Positions 45,914 to 57,400 of a stretch of 64,000 bases of DNA are shown here, in pieces (position 1 is the first letter of the stretch; each line of letters begins with the position of its first letter). Location: NCBI GenBank assembly GCA_006384855.1, contig VCJN01003425.1:111577-175576 (forward strand). Direction: 5' to 3'. The stretch is from Tetraselmis striata. Lineage: Eukaryota > Chlorophyta > Chlorodendrophyceae > Chlorodendrales > Chlorodendraceae. A program made the translations under genes and the position numbers. Below the pieces are notes generated by a model. The model was not told the DNA's origin. It did not search any database and was given only the letters and a program-made list of their open reading frames with translations.

Positions 45914-48900
45914 CCTGCGCTCCAACATGCACACAGCACAGTCACCCTGACACCTGCGAGAAATGCACAATCAAAAACGCTTCCATACTTATCAGGCAGC
46001 ATAAGTATGGAAACATTTACCTGGCTCATGCAGCGTCCGTCTCTCCTGTAGTATTATATGAAATGAAAATACTAATTACTGAGTCATTTTTCCGCTATTG
46101 ATGTGTGCAGCGGCAACACCGCGCCGGCGACACTGAGCGAATCATTAAAAAACGAAACCCTGCCGGGCTGGCATGGTCACCAGCAGGTGCCATATTGGGA
46201 GGACAAACGAGCAGGAATTTATGGACATGTACGTATCTGTGATGCGGCCCAAGAGCAATAAAACAGTAGTGCCACATTGAGCTATATATAAATATATTGC
46301 ATCTCTTTTCTATGAATAAGAATGGTAAATATGGTGTAACATGATGCGTTTTATTTGTGCAGTTAGTTTGTCATAAGGAGGTTACTGCTGTCACGTCAAT
46401 CGCTCCTTCTACATTAACGACCACAGCCGCCACACAATGGCCACGCTGGCTTACTTGATGTCAACGCAGGGCACCGTACTCACGGGCATGTTTTATCTGC
46501 CCTCTTTTCTCTATCATGCATGGTGTATGTTACACAATGCAATAGGATATCAGTGTGCAGGTGTGTTGATGGAGCGATCGAGTATTCAATATGTCCATGA
46601 TTGCTTAACAGTTTTGAAAATTAATGTGAGTGACTGGCACCGTTTGCTGCGGAATACACATCAGGCGCATCATAAACATACCTGGCACATCACGCTTAGC
46701 AGCGCCAGCCGGCATGGCACAAGCATGTGGTGCGGCTTAAACATGAATAGTGCAGCATAGTGGGCAGCATCAGCCGGGATAGCACAGCATATGGCGCGGC
46801 TGCAAAATGTTTGGCACAGCATACAGAGCAGCACCAGCTGCCCGGACGCAGCATCGCAAGCAACTTTTTAAAATATGCTAAGGCAAATCTTGTGTAGCAA
46901 CTCGTATCGCAGGCCCGTATGACAATATGCGATCATGCAATGTTATGACTGTGATGCATAGTTGGCTATTTGATCCCAATCTTTGGTTGTGGTTGTAGCG
47001 CCGTATCCCCCTCCCCTCCCCTCCCCCCCCCCCCCCTCCCCGGTCCTATATCGATACACCCGTTGTCACATTCCTCCTACATGCAATGCTGTGGACACAG
47101 TGATGTGAATACATGCACAGTACTTACAATGTGAATCTATGATGTCCATGCTATCGGCAGCTGTGGCTGTGGTCAAGGAGGGACGGCACCTTGTCGGCTG
47201 CTTGATGACCAACTCGAAGAGACCTGCCTACATTTCTGCACCAAGGACTGCAGCATCATAAAGCCATCCACATCAAATCCAACCACTATTATATATTAAC
47301 TGCAATAGTATTAACTATTTTACATTAACTGCTCACCGATCAGACTATATACCGCCCTCGTGGGCTTCTCCCGCCGCCTCTTTATGTACCCAACCTGTAC
47401 AGGGCTAAGAATTACGTGGCCCCGTGGATCCTGCTCGGCAGCGTTCGAGCGGGAACAGGGATATCGCCGACGTCACAAAATGCCAGTGATGCCGGCGGCT
47501 GGACCGTCCGAGCCGGGACACTACTAAACCCTGTCCCCTCGGCACGAAGTCAGCGGCGCCCCCTAGCAACGCCGCTGCTACCTGTGCTACAGAGCGGGCG
47601 TGGAGAACTATTGTACCATCAAGTACAGCGTGTGCGACGTTCCCTTCGGCCTCTGTTGGGCAACCGTCATTCGCGCATCTGCTGGGCTGCGCAACAACCA
47701 TAATGCGCTCGCGTCAGAGGCCCCCAGACCTGAAGGGGCGGCACCCACTACTGGGACACTATGTTATCATTAGGCCGTTGACCGCCGGCACGACCGCCAC
47801 CCCACAAGCCCCGCCTTTGATATGTCGCTAGCTCCTCCTCCAGCAGCGAGGGCGCCAGGGAAGGTGTATGCGGCACGTGCCGGCGTCCGCCTGCGCCGTG
47901 AGCGGGTTCCGGTAGATGGCGTCTGCTGATGCAACTCAGGCGCGCACGGGTACTGGTAGCCCCGCACTTGTATACTCGCACTGTATAAGCTTGATGATAT
48001 ATATGCCGTTAATTATTTTTTACTCTTATATCTTCAGTTGCTACTGATTTTTTACAAGGATTTGAGGATTTTCCCACTCACCAGTATACGAGGACCCGTA
48101 TAAACCCCCTTTATTGATTTTGTACCACACACTATTCCACAAACAGGGCCATTACCGCCCATATTCTGCGGAGGCTACCCCTATTCTGTGGATACGCTCG
48201 GCGTCTACCAGTAGGGTTTGCAGTTCTGTGCGCGAGTTATTTTTCGGGCCAGCGAGAGAATAAGATCCAACGGCGCTAACGCGGTCGCCAAGTCTCGCTG
48301 GGTATCGCTCAGCGTCGATATCGCTCGCTGATCTATCGCTGAGCGGTATAGATATAGAAAGAAAAGAGGTTCTTCCCTCGACTACCCCCAAAAAACTGTG
48401 GGCCTTAACGTACTGTTGTACAGAGCTCTCATGCTGACCCGATACGCGTGGCTCACTTTATTTGACTCCATATGTTGCTATCTATAACTGTATATGCAGA
48501 GCGTTTTTAGGCATAGTTACATCGTGTAGGTACATATGTACATGTACATGTATCACTATATGTACGCAATATATATGAATCGCTACATATGGCACCCTTG
48601 GATGGTTGTTGGTATACTCGGCGTGTATTCGACAGCTGCAGCCGACTTTGCGCAATATCACCTACTTGCATCGGTGGCAGTAGTAATCAGCAGCAATGTG
48701 CTCCGGGCGTACGCACACGCGTGCAATCTGTGTTATGTATTGCATAAAGCTATAGATGTACTATAGCATGCATCAATTGCGTGCAAGATATGCCGTACCG
48801 GTAACTTCATGTAAGGATATAACCACAAAATCCCGGCCCATGTGGCTACCCAGTGCATGGTGTTGGGTTTTGCGCGGTATATCCTTACAGATGGTGCTTC

Positions 48901-49770
48901 TACGCGCGCATAAGGTCCATGGTTCGATCCCGCGGAGAGATATAGAATATGACGATATGATATGATATATGATATGATGTGATAATTATGATAAGATATC
49001 CCGCATGTTGTACGACCCGGCCTATGCGGATCGCCACCAAATCCAAGCCGAAACGTTGTTGAAGCAGGTCCTTCATCCTAGCGGGGGGGGGGGTGTAAGG
49101 ATATATGTACCACACAAATCCCCATGTGGGTACCCAATGCCTGGTGCGTTTTGCGTGGTATCCTTACACTTCAGCAGTGCACAAATGATCATAGCACAAT
49201 CCTTACTTAGTACCGCGTTAAAACAATTTACTACGATGGAACATAGCTTCAGCGATAAGAATAAGAAGAAAATCGCGACGCGCGTGCAACAGCAAGTTAG
49301 AACGCACAGATATTGGATTTCAATATCTCGCAACAGTATACATGCATATAATGCGGGATTACTGCTGCTCCGGCGGGTACAAACGAAATTGCATGCAGCG
49401 ACTATATACCCAACCAGTAGTGTGCATCTTGCTCGTCCCAATGATTTGCAAATAAACGTATCTCCATAAAAAGAAATAATGTTGTATAACCGCTGCTGGC
49501 GCGGTCGCCGAAGCTTGAATTATTCCTATTGCCAAGAGTCGTCCTGAAATTGTTATCTGATCATTTGACGGAATAACAGTAATTTAACCTATTTTGCGCC
49601 GTGGAATTCATTTTGCACCGTAGGGTTTGTTTATACCCTAGTTCCCGGGTTTACTATCAGTACTTAAGACTCACTGGTGATGTAGCTTGGGTTTGTAGAC
49701 CTTGGGTGCAGTGCAGCATTCAACAGCATGAAGGCCAGCCGCGACGCATATCCAATGTTGGTTTTGGAGC
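45914..49770. other. Gene-poor AT-rich stretch
   Basis: I found no splice-supported coding region. The stretch 48230-48370 shares CAGCGATA/GCGAGACT-type inverted phrases with the hairpin region near 44280-44410. Around 48830 and 49120 an imperfect phrase (ACAAATCCC...TGTGG.TACCCA...TGGTG) occurs twice, about 290 bases apart. Nothing else is evident. Confidence 0.35.
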
Positions 49771-49870
49771 ATTTTGTCCAAAATGGGACAAGATGAGGCA
49801 ATGAAATCAATATTTATTATGATTATTACATCCAGCGGCTAGCTAGCCACAAGACGTTGCTGATAGTTTA

Positions 49871-50723
49871 TTAGTTGAGCATCCCCAACTCAAGCAAGTC
49901 CTTCTTCGTGGCTGCGTTAAACCTGACGACTCCGCCGGGTTTGCGTTGCGCTGGGGTGGTTGACATGACGTGGACGCAGTTGTTTCGTGGCTGGCTGATT
50001 TGCCACCCAGTTTGCGCATATGTCTTCACGACTTGGACGCTTTTACCGTACCACTTCTTTCTGACCATGGTGCCGTCCTCGTTGAACACCTCTCGACTTC
50101 CCGACGCGTCGTGGATGGCCTTCGCGTACGATAGGGGGACGGCTTCAACAAGCTTCCAAGGAAGCGTCAGGCACTTCTCCCAGCTTGTGTCAACTGGCTT
50201 CTTCCCTCCTTTTGTCTGCGCGTACAACCATAGGGGCATGAGGGGTTTGCCCTTTGCATCGGCATGGAAGGGCTCGTATACGGCCACGGTCAACGTGTCT
50301 TCGGTAGTCTCGCGCGACTTCACAAGCCCGATGACGAATCTCGACTCCCAATCACCAAGAGTTTCAGGACACTTGTCTTCCTCATGCACCTAACGATGAC
50401 CAAGACCGCGAGCTATGTTAGTCCCGAGCGAGACGCCACGCCATTTTTGTCCCAGCTGGGACAAAATAACAAGCAAGGTAGAAGAACCAAATTGTTTTGT
50501 CCCGTAAAGGACAAAAATGACAAACAATGGGACTCACATCGGAGACGTCGATGACAACGAGGTTCGAGCCCTTTGCATCGCTGGGCGATGTGTTGTCATG
50601 AAGCCTCTCCTTGGCGCCGGCGTGAACTCCCCGGAAGGCGCTGTCATCTTGAAGCACTTGAGCACGAACCTCGGCTTCAACGCGAGCGGCTTCGGCATTG
50701 TTGAGGTCTGCGTTGGTAGCCAT
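49871..50723 (-). CDS. C-terminal part of the DUF7869-like protein, or a separate small ORF
   Basis: An exon from ATG 50723 to 50538 (MATNADLNNAEAARVEAEVR) with a GTGAGT donor joins in phase to 50389-49871 (VHEEDKCPETLGDWESRFVI, to stop), giving 234 residues. The long upstream exon of the transposase-like gene ends in a stop only 13 bases before this ATG, and the two frames differ by one base. It is either the true C-terminus of that gene (a 34-base removal at 50796-50763 would join them in frame) or a tandem ORF. The intron 50537-50390 contains a perfect 22-base palindrome and a further inverted TTTTGTCC/GGACAAAA pair. Confidence 0.6.
50445..50516. promoter_or_regulatory. Palindromic TTTTGTCC/GGACAAAA sites in the transposase intron
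   Basis: A perfect 22-base palindrome lies at 50445-50466 and an inverted pair at 50495-50502/50509-50516. A similar pair lies at 49772-49779/49784-49791, just beyond the gene's stop. The half-site GGGACAAAA also occurs inside variant units of the three minisatellite arrays. These could be protein-binding sites of the element (inference). Confidence 0.4.
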
Positions 50724-50736
50724 CGTGTGACGTGCC

Positions 50737-53700
50737 TCAGCAGGCGCGGTCTGCCCGTGCTCGCTCGCGCAAGAAATCGTCAACTTCCTCTTTCCGTTGC
50801 GGCCAGAACCCGGAGAAAGCTGCCGAAGGAGCAGTTTGCATCTCATCCAAGTCGTCGAGCAGATTCTTCCAGCTCTCGCGCTCGACTGGGGAGAAGTGCC
50901 ACTGGACTGCCAGGTCCGTGATGTACGACCTGACCTTCTTGAAATCATCCAAGTACCTCCGGACCTTCACCGCGTCGGGCTTCTTTTTGTCGCAGAGAGC
51001 GTACAAAAGGGGCCGGCCCGCACGAATCTCGGGCGTCCCAGTTGGCGCGCTCTTCAAGATCTGCACGGGCTCAGAAAGCGGTGTGTTGGACCACAAGGCG
51101 GTGCGCAACGAGCCGCCAGACGCGGCGGCGTCGTCACGGGTGAACTCGAATTTGTGCGGGTTACTGATGTCCTGAATGTGGTCTTGGAAATGGGGCCTTA
51201 ACCACTCAGAGAAGTCGAGGGAGAATGAGAGCTCAGCAATCTCCGGAGTGGGCGAGAATGCCTTCGCCACCAAGTCAAGAAAGGCCTCGATTGTGTAGGC
51301 GGAGCTGCGAGATAGCGCAAGACTGATGCGGCTGAAGATCTGGTCAACCCGTTCGTGAGTGTGCCCGACAGGCAAGAAAGCCAAATGAATGACGTCGCAA
51401 ATGCCGATAGACACAAGCCAATTGCAGAGGGCCGCCACGTTCCTATTCTTGTTCTCCCTGACGGTGTTGTCCATCTGGATTCTGATGTACGGAATCTTTC
51501 TACCACGGTGTTGAATTTCCTGCATCGCAGACCAGATTTCATCAGTCCATGGCTACCGGACAACCACGGCGAACCTATCGGGAGGCTAACGAGCTCACCT
51601 TCATGATCGTGATCCATATCAGAGTGCACGTCGTGGACGAATCGTGGGGGATGGTGTTGGTGTAGTAGTAGATGTCGTCCGGGCGGTATCCGTCGTACTT
51701 CACACAGGTGAGGTGGTACTTGAGGAGCATGTCGGGCTTCACAGTCTTGGGGATGCGAACCCAGTGAGGCAGCAGGGTCTTCGCGGAGTCCATGCTATCA
51801 ATTTCGAAGAAGAAGAAGTTTCCATGGCCAAGGCGCGACTGGAAGACGGCGTTGTTCAGATCCCTTCGTTCCTGGCGCACTCTCTCGAGGTGTACCTTCT
51901 GCTCAGCTCTGACCTGACGCCTCACCAGCTGCTGATGTTGACGGTGCACTAGACGTTCCTCTGGCGTCATGTCCTTTGTGCAAATCTCGCGAGCTTGGTC
52001 TCTGAGTGCTTTGCCCGCCGCGCATATGGGACAGTGGCTGAATCGCTTCACCTTCGGCGTGGTGACATCCGGGAACTCTTCCTTCCAAGTCCGGCGGAAA
52101 GTGTCGAACGATGCGAGCTTCACTTCGCTCTCGGTAGCCAAATCTACAAAGGGGCAGGGGCATGATAGGTCGGTATACCAATAAGGTCTCATAATGCGAG
52201 ACAGAAAAGTTCGGTCTAAAGTGGGTCGAAATAATTATATCGGTAGTGGGTGAATAATTCTGTAATCAGCTTGGCGAAACAATCTGTCATCAGTGTGACG
52301 AAACGGTATGTCAGTAGTGGGACAAAACCGTCTCTGTTAGCTATACTCGTACCGATACTCGGCTGCCCGGTATCGATACTAGTATAGCGCGGTATACTAT
52401 ACCAGTACTCGGCTGCCCGTGTACCGGCTGTATGGCTATATATGCGGTTGCCCGCGTGTAAGTGACACGATCGGATCTTTTGAATTGCTTTCAGTCTCTC
52501 AGCAGTGGGACAAGACGTTCTCTCTGCAGTGGGACGATATCGGCTAATTATGTGGGACAAATACTTTTGTGGTCGGTGGGACGAAACGGTATGCCATGAG
52601 CGGTGCGAAACGTTTTGTCATCAGTGGGACGAAATCGGTCCGGCGTCGGTGGGACTAAACGTTCTGGCGATAGCGGGACGAAACGGTTTGTCATCAGCGG
52701 GACAAAACGGTCTGTCATCAGAGGGACAAAACGGCATGTCATCAGTGGGACGAAACGGTTTGTCATCAGCGGGACAAAACGGTTTGTCATCAGCGGGACA
52801 AAACGGTTTGTCATCAGTGGGACGAAACGGTTTGTCATCAGTGGGACGAAATGGTTTGTCATCAGTGGGACGAAACGGTTTGTCATCAGTGGGACGAAAC
52901 GGTTTGTCATCAGTGGGACGAAACGGTTTGTCATCAGTGGGACGAAACGGTTTGTCATCAGTGGGACAAAACGGTTTGTCATCAGCGGGACGAAACGGTT
53001 TGTCATCAGCGGGACGAAACGGTTTGTCATCAGCGGGACGAAACGGTCTGTCGTCAGCGGGACGAAACGGTATGTCATCAGTGGGACAAAATGGGCCTCA
53101 CCACGGAGAATGGCGTTGTCGTCCTCGGCCCACGACTTGTAGTAGTAGTAGACGCAAATCTTGGTCATCCAGGGAGGTAGGTGCTTCTTGAAGGTCTCGC
53201 TGTTTCCGTCATGAAAAGGCATGATCTCGACGTGACCGAGGTCATCCGAGAAGTAGTGCTCGAGAAACATGCGCACATGCTCCCTCGGTCCGGTCTGTCT
53301 GCTCTCGTATTGCTTGCGCTGCCTGATGTACGTGGGTTCGCTATCCACCACCGACCGCTGGATCACGAGACGTCTGTGTTTCGAGACCTGATGCAAGACC
53401 TCCCACGCACGCCCACACGTGTAGATGGGGCCGCGATGATCGAAAGATCGCAAGTAGCCACCGTGATCGAACATGTAATCGAACTTGCCGGATGCCGACT
53501 CGTAGCCACCCCTGAGAGCCTGAGCGAGCCGGTCAAAGGAGCGGTTCTGATTGCCAGAGTATACGGTCAACGCACGGTCCAACACGGCATCAACGAGGGC
53601 CTCTCCACACTGTGTGTATAGCTTGTGCACGCACTTGCGCGAACAGCATGGCGACTGCTCGCTAGCCTCCTTGGCGAGCATGAGGCGGATACAATCGCGA

Positions 53701-53927
53701 GAGGTGCGCTTGCTGATCAGAGACGAGACCTTGCCATTACCGCTTTCGGCGACCTCATCGCAGCCCTTGCCCCACGTGTACTTCCTTTTCTCAGGCTCCT
53801 TACGATCACTCGCACGCGCGTCGCAATCACACGAGTACCCACTGCGGCACGAACACAGCGGTACTGTAATTGTAGTGTCCGACGCGCCGGATCCTGGAGA
53901 AGAGGCCATGCTTTCGACCGCCGCCAT
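50737..53927 (-). CDS. DUF7869-family RNase-H-like protein, probable transposase
   Basis: Three exons in phase: 53927-53102, 52143-51599 and 51519-50737 (stop), 717 residues. The N-terminus is rich in Cys pairs (PLCSCRSGYSCDC, CCSRKCVHKL, later CPIC), suggesting zinc binding. The core has acidic residues in FFFFEIDSMD, QMDNTVRENKNR and FLPVGHTHERVDQIFSRIS. This D...DN..RENKN...GHTHE-x-VD pattern is what I know as the DUF7869 family, found in many metazoan and algal repeats. A DDE-like catalytic role is my inference. The family name is from memory and unverified. Intron 1 (53101-52144) contains the 24-bp minisatellite. The divergent partner gene starts 539 bases away at 54466. Confidence 0.75.
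52240..53094 (+). repeat. 24-bp minisatellite array 1 (in transposase intron 1)
   Basis: About 20 near-perfect units with core GTGGGACGAAAC lie at 52600-53094, with degenerate units back to about 52240. The unit length is a multiple of three and lacks stops, so long spurious frames run through it on both strands. Confidence 0.95.
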
Positions 53928-54465
53928 GCAGCGCGGGGCGAGTGGGTGGGGGGGGGGGTGAAGGACTGTGATGTGTGGTGAGGAAGAGTGACGGCCGATG
54001 ACCGTTCTCGGACGGGCCGTTGACCGGGGTGCATAATATCCAGGTACGGGTCAAAATAATTGATGACTCAAATACCGTGTTATTTCGTGCTTCTTTCGTA
54101 TGTCGGAAATAGTTCTATACTAGTAAGTACACCCGAATCCAATCCAAGGAATATATCATCCCATGAAGGAATATTATTGCCACGCCACTGTACTCTCGTA
54201 CCGTTATGACTCTCGAGTAGGGAATATTTTATCTTCCAGTAATAGTAATATATAGTCGCAGTAGTTAGCCCTGTATATTCGTCGCGGTGCAAAATACATG
54301 AACCTGATGACGACGACGAGGCACACTATAGTGTGCGCACGCGCGCCGTTGGTCCAGCAGGGGTCAGAGCGGCGGCAGACGGAAACCACGTCATTTTCAC
54401 CTCTCCCTCACCGCTTCCCATCAAGAAACCCGCTCATCTACCGCGTCAACCTACCTACCGCCAGA
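53928..54465. promoter_or_regulatory. Shared divergent intergenic/promoter region
   Basis: 538 bases separate the start codons of the two divergent genes. No clear TATA box was seen. Pairing the two genes head to head suggests co-regulation. Confidence 0.5.
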
Positions 54466-57400
54466 ATGGCGCCGAAGAAGAACGAGCCTGCCAAGGACAA
54501 GGAAGACAAGGACGACGCCACCCCAGGTGAGTTGCGCGCGCGTACAGTAGCTGCCTGCCTGCTCGACGCGTGATACGGCCAGATCTAGCGAGTTCGGTTA
54601 GGGTTCACTGTAGAAGCGGTGTAATCTAGGACCACTCGAGGTGTAGGCAGACGAGTGGCAGCGTACAGTAGCCGCCTGCCTGCTCGACGCGTGATGCGGC
54701 CAGATCTAGCGAGTTCGGTTAGGGTTCCCTGTAGAAGCGGTGTAATCTAGGACCGCTCGAGGTGTAGGCAGACGAGTGGGAATAGAAACCCAAACGAGAC
54801 GAGCGGCATCAGGGTCCTGCAAGGTAGTATTACGTCCCGTCGAGGCAGCTGTTGCAACCAGTAAGGATGCTAATTGGTGGTGGGAGGGGGTGGGGGTGAA
54901 GAGCGGCCAGGGGGAACCTCTGCATGTACTCCGCCGTAAGGAGTGGTTTAATTTTAGTGTGAAGCGCATTACTTAAAGACATTACATTATTAAACCGCAG
55001 TACATAATGTATTGAAAATAGTTTTGTCATCAGCGGGACAAAACGGTTTGTCATCAGTGGGACAAAACGGTTTGTCATCAGTGGGACGAAAGGGTTTGTC
55101 ATCAGTGGGACGAAACGGTTTGTCATCAGTGGGACGAAACGGTTTGTCATCAGTGGGACAAAACGGTCTGTCATCAGTGGGACGAAACGGTTTGTCATCA
55201 GTGGGACAAAACGGTTTGTCATCAGCGGGACGAAACGGTTTGTCATCAGCGGGACGAAACGGTTTGTCATCAGCGGGACGAAACGGTTTGTCATCAGTGG
55301 GACGAAACGGTTTGTCATCAGTGGGACGAAACGGTTTGTCATCAGCGGGACGAAACGGTATGTCATCAGTGGGACGAAACGTTCTGTCATCAGCGGGACG
55401 AAACGGTTTGTCATCAGCGGGACGAAACGGTTTGTCATCAGCGGGACGAAAGGGTTTGTCATCAGCGGGACGAAAGGGTTTGTCATCAGCGGGACGAAAC
55501 GTTCTGTCATCAGCGGGACGAAACGGTTTGTCATCAGTGGGACGAAACGTTCTGTCATCAGTGGGACGAAACGGTTTGTCATCAGTGGGACGAAACGGTC
55601 TGTCATCAGTGGGACGAAACGTTCTGTTATTAGAGGGACGAAACGGTCTGTCATCAGTGGGACGAAACGGTTTGTCATCAGTGGGACGAAACGGTCTGTC
55701 ATCAGTGGGACGAAACGTTCTGTAGTCAGCGGGACGAAACGGTCTGAAAGGATATGATGTTTATAGGCCGAAGGTCCAAGCGGACATCAAAACCTACCGA
55801 GAAAGCAAAAGAATTCGATGCGCTCGGAGCGCTAGTAGGGAGAAAACACAAGGCGTCATCTTCTGTGCTAGAGCAGCCGGCGGCGAAGAAGAGCCGTGCA
55901 GCCTCAGCTTCTGCAGCTGGAGCCGGCGTTGAGGCATCAGGTAACCCCTGGAAACCGAGCCTTTTACGAGGTAGAGTGCCGGCTTACGGCACGCACTCGC
56001 AAGGAGAAAGATCGGCCGCCTTGCTTTTGAGGGCCCGAATCAAGAGCGGCAAGGTCCTCTCATATGCTCAAATACAGACAGCGCGAAGGCTAATGGATTA
56101 CGAAAAGCTCATGCAAGCTTACTATGAATCAGGTCCTTGCCTCTCCAATCAAATGATTTTTGTGAGTGCACAGTGTCATATTGACATTGTTTGAAATCAT
56201 GTGCGTTGACAGGTTCGAAAGGACGCGCACATGAGACAGTAGCGACTAAAGCTTCAAAGGAATCCAAGGGGAAAGAAAAGGTTTCAGAGACGATTGTGAC
56301 TCCAGGTAATTGTGACTGAAAGTATTAATCCCTGCCTTTGTGAGTGCACTGTGTCATATTGACATTGTTTGAAATCATGTGTGTTGATAGGTTCGAAAGG
56401 ACGCGCACATGAGACAGTAGCGACTAAAGCTTCAAAGGAATCCAAGGGGAAAGAAAAGGTTTCAGAGACGATTGTGACTCCAGGTAATTGTGACTGAAAG
56501 TATCAATCCTTGCCTTCTCACTCCCTTCGATTACTTTCTCGTCAATGAGTTATCTGACGTTCCAACAGGTCGTAAATTGGCGCAGGCAACCGCGTCGGAA
56601 GCAGCTGGTAAATCGGGATCCCCAGGTAAGAAAAATTACGCTTGGCTTTGATGGTGTATGGCGATACCGTTCAGTAGTTAATCGTGACGCCCACTGCAGG
56701 TGTGTTGAGTACTCTCTACTCATTCTTTACAGGTTCCCCGAATCAAGGCTCTTCTTTGTCTAAAGGCCCGCCTCAAGTACCGGAAACAGAGCCTGAGCCT
56801 GAAATAGAGCACACTGAGCCGGAGCCGGAGCCCGAGCCCGAGCCTGAAACAGAGCCCAATGAGCCCGAGCCAGAGCCTCGACATGAGCCTGAAACTGAGC
56901 CAACTCAGATGGAGCCCGAGCCGGAGCCCGAGCCCACTCGGCTTGACCCGGAGCCAGAGGCCGAGCTCGAGACTCCAGCGCCGACTACCGGGCAAGCGTC
57001 CGGTTCTGGAGCCTCTGGTTCTCGAGCCCCTATTGCCGAGGCTCCGAGAAGGGTTCCTGAATTCCTCAGTATGTGCACGGATGAAGAGGTCTTCGGCACA
57101 GAGGAAGAACAGAGGCAACGGGCGGCAGAGAAGCGTAAGCAAGCTCTCGACATCACCGGCACTCCCGGACCCGAGAGGAAGACAAAGCTGATGACGGTCG
57201 CCTCTTACGACGACTTCTTTGACGAGAGGGACGGGTCCCAAGAAGATGACTCCTACAACGACTTTACCTCAAGGAGCTGGACTATCCACTTGTTCAAGAA
57301 CGCAAGTGCTGAGGTCGAGATCTATTTGTACATCGAATTGCACAAGGCGAGCCTGCTGACTGGCAAGGACTTTTTCGATGATCCGAAGGGGCCACTTCTC

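Noticed and set aside
49875-50393. Plus-strand 172-codon frame opposite the transposase C-terminal exon
   Set aside because: It is antisense to an exon with good splice borders and phase, and it starts and ends without signals.
52600-53094. Minisatellite unit resembles the hammerhead ribozyme core (GGACGAAAC, and CTGATGA on the other strand)
   Set aside because: The two conserved halves are on opposite strands, so no single RNA would contain both. No complete hammerhead can form from one transcript.
52548-53191. Long open frames through the minisatellite arrays (also at 54830-55725 and 58658-59414), reading as repeats such as FVPLMTNR or GRNGLSSV
   Set aside because: The 24-bp unit is a multiple of three and stop-free in several frames on both strands. 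The arrays lie between well-supported splice sites, so these frames are artefacts of periodicity.
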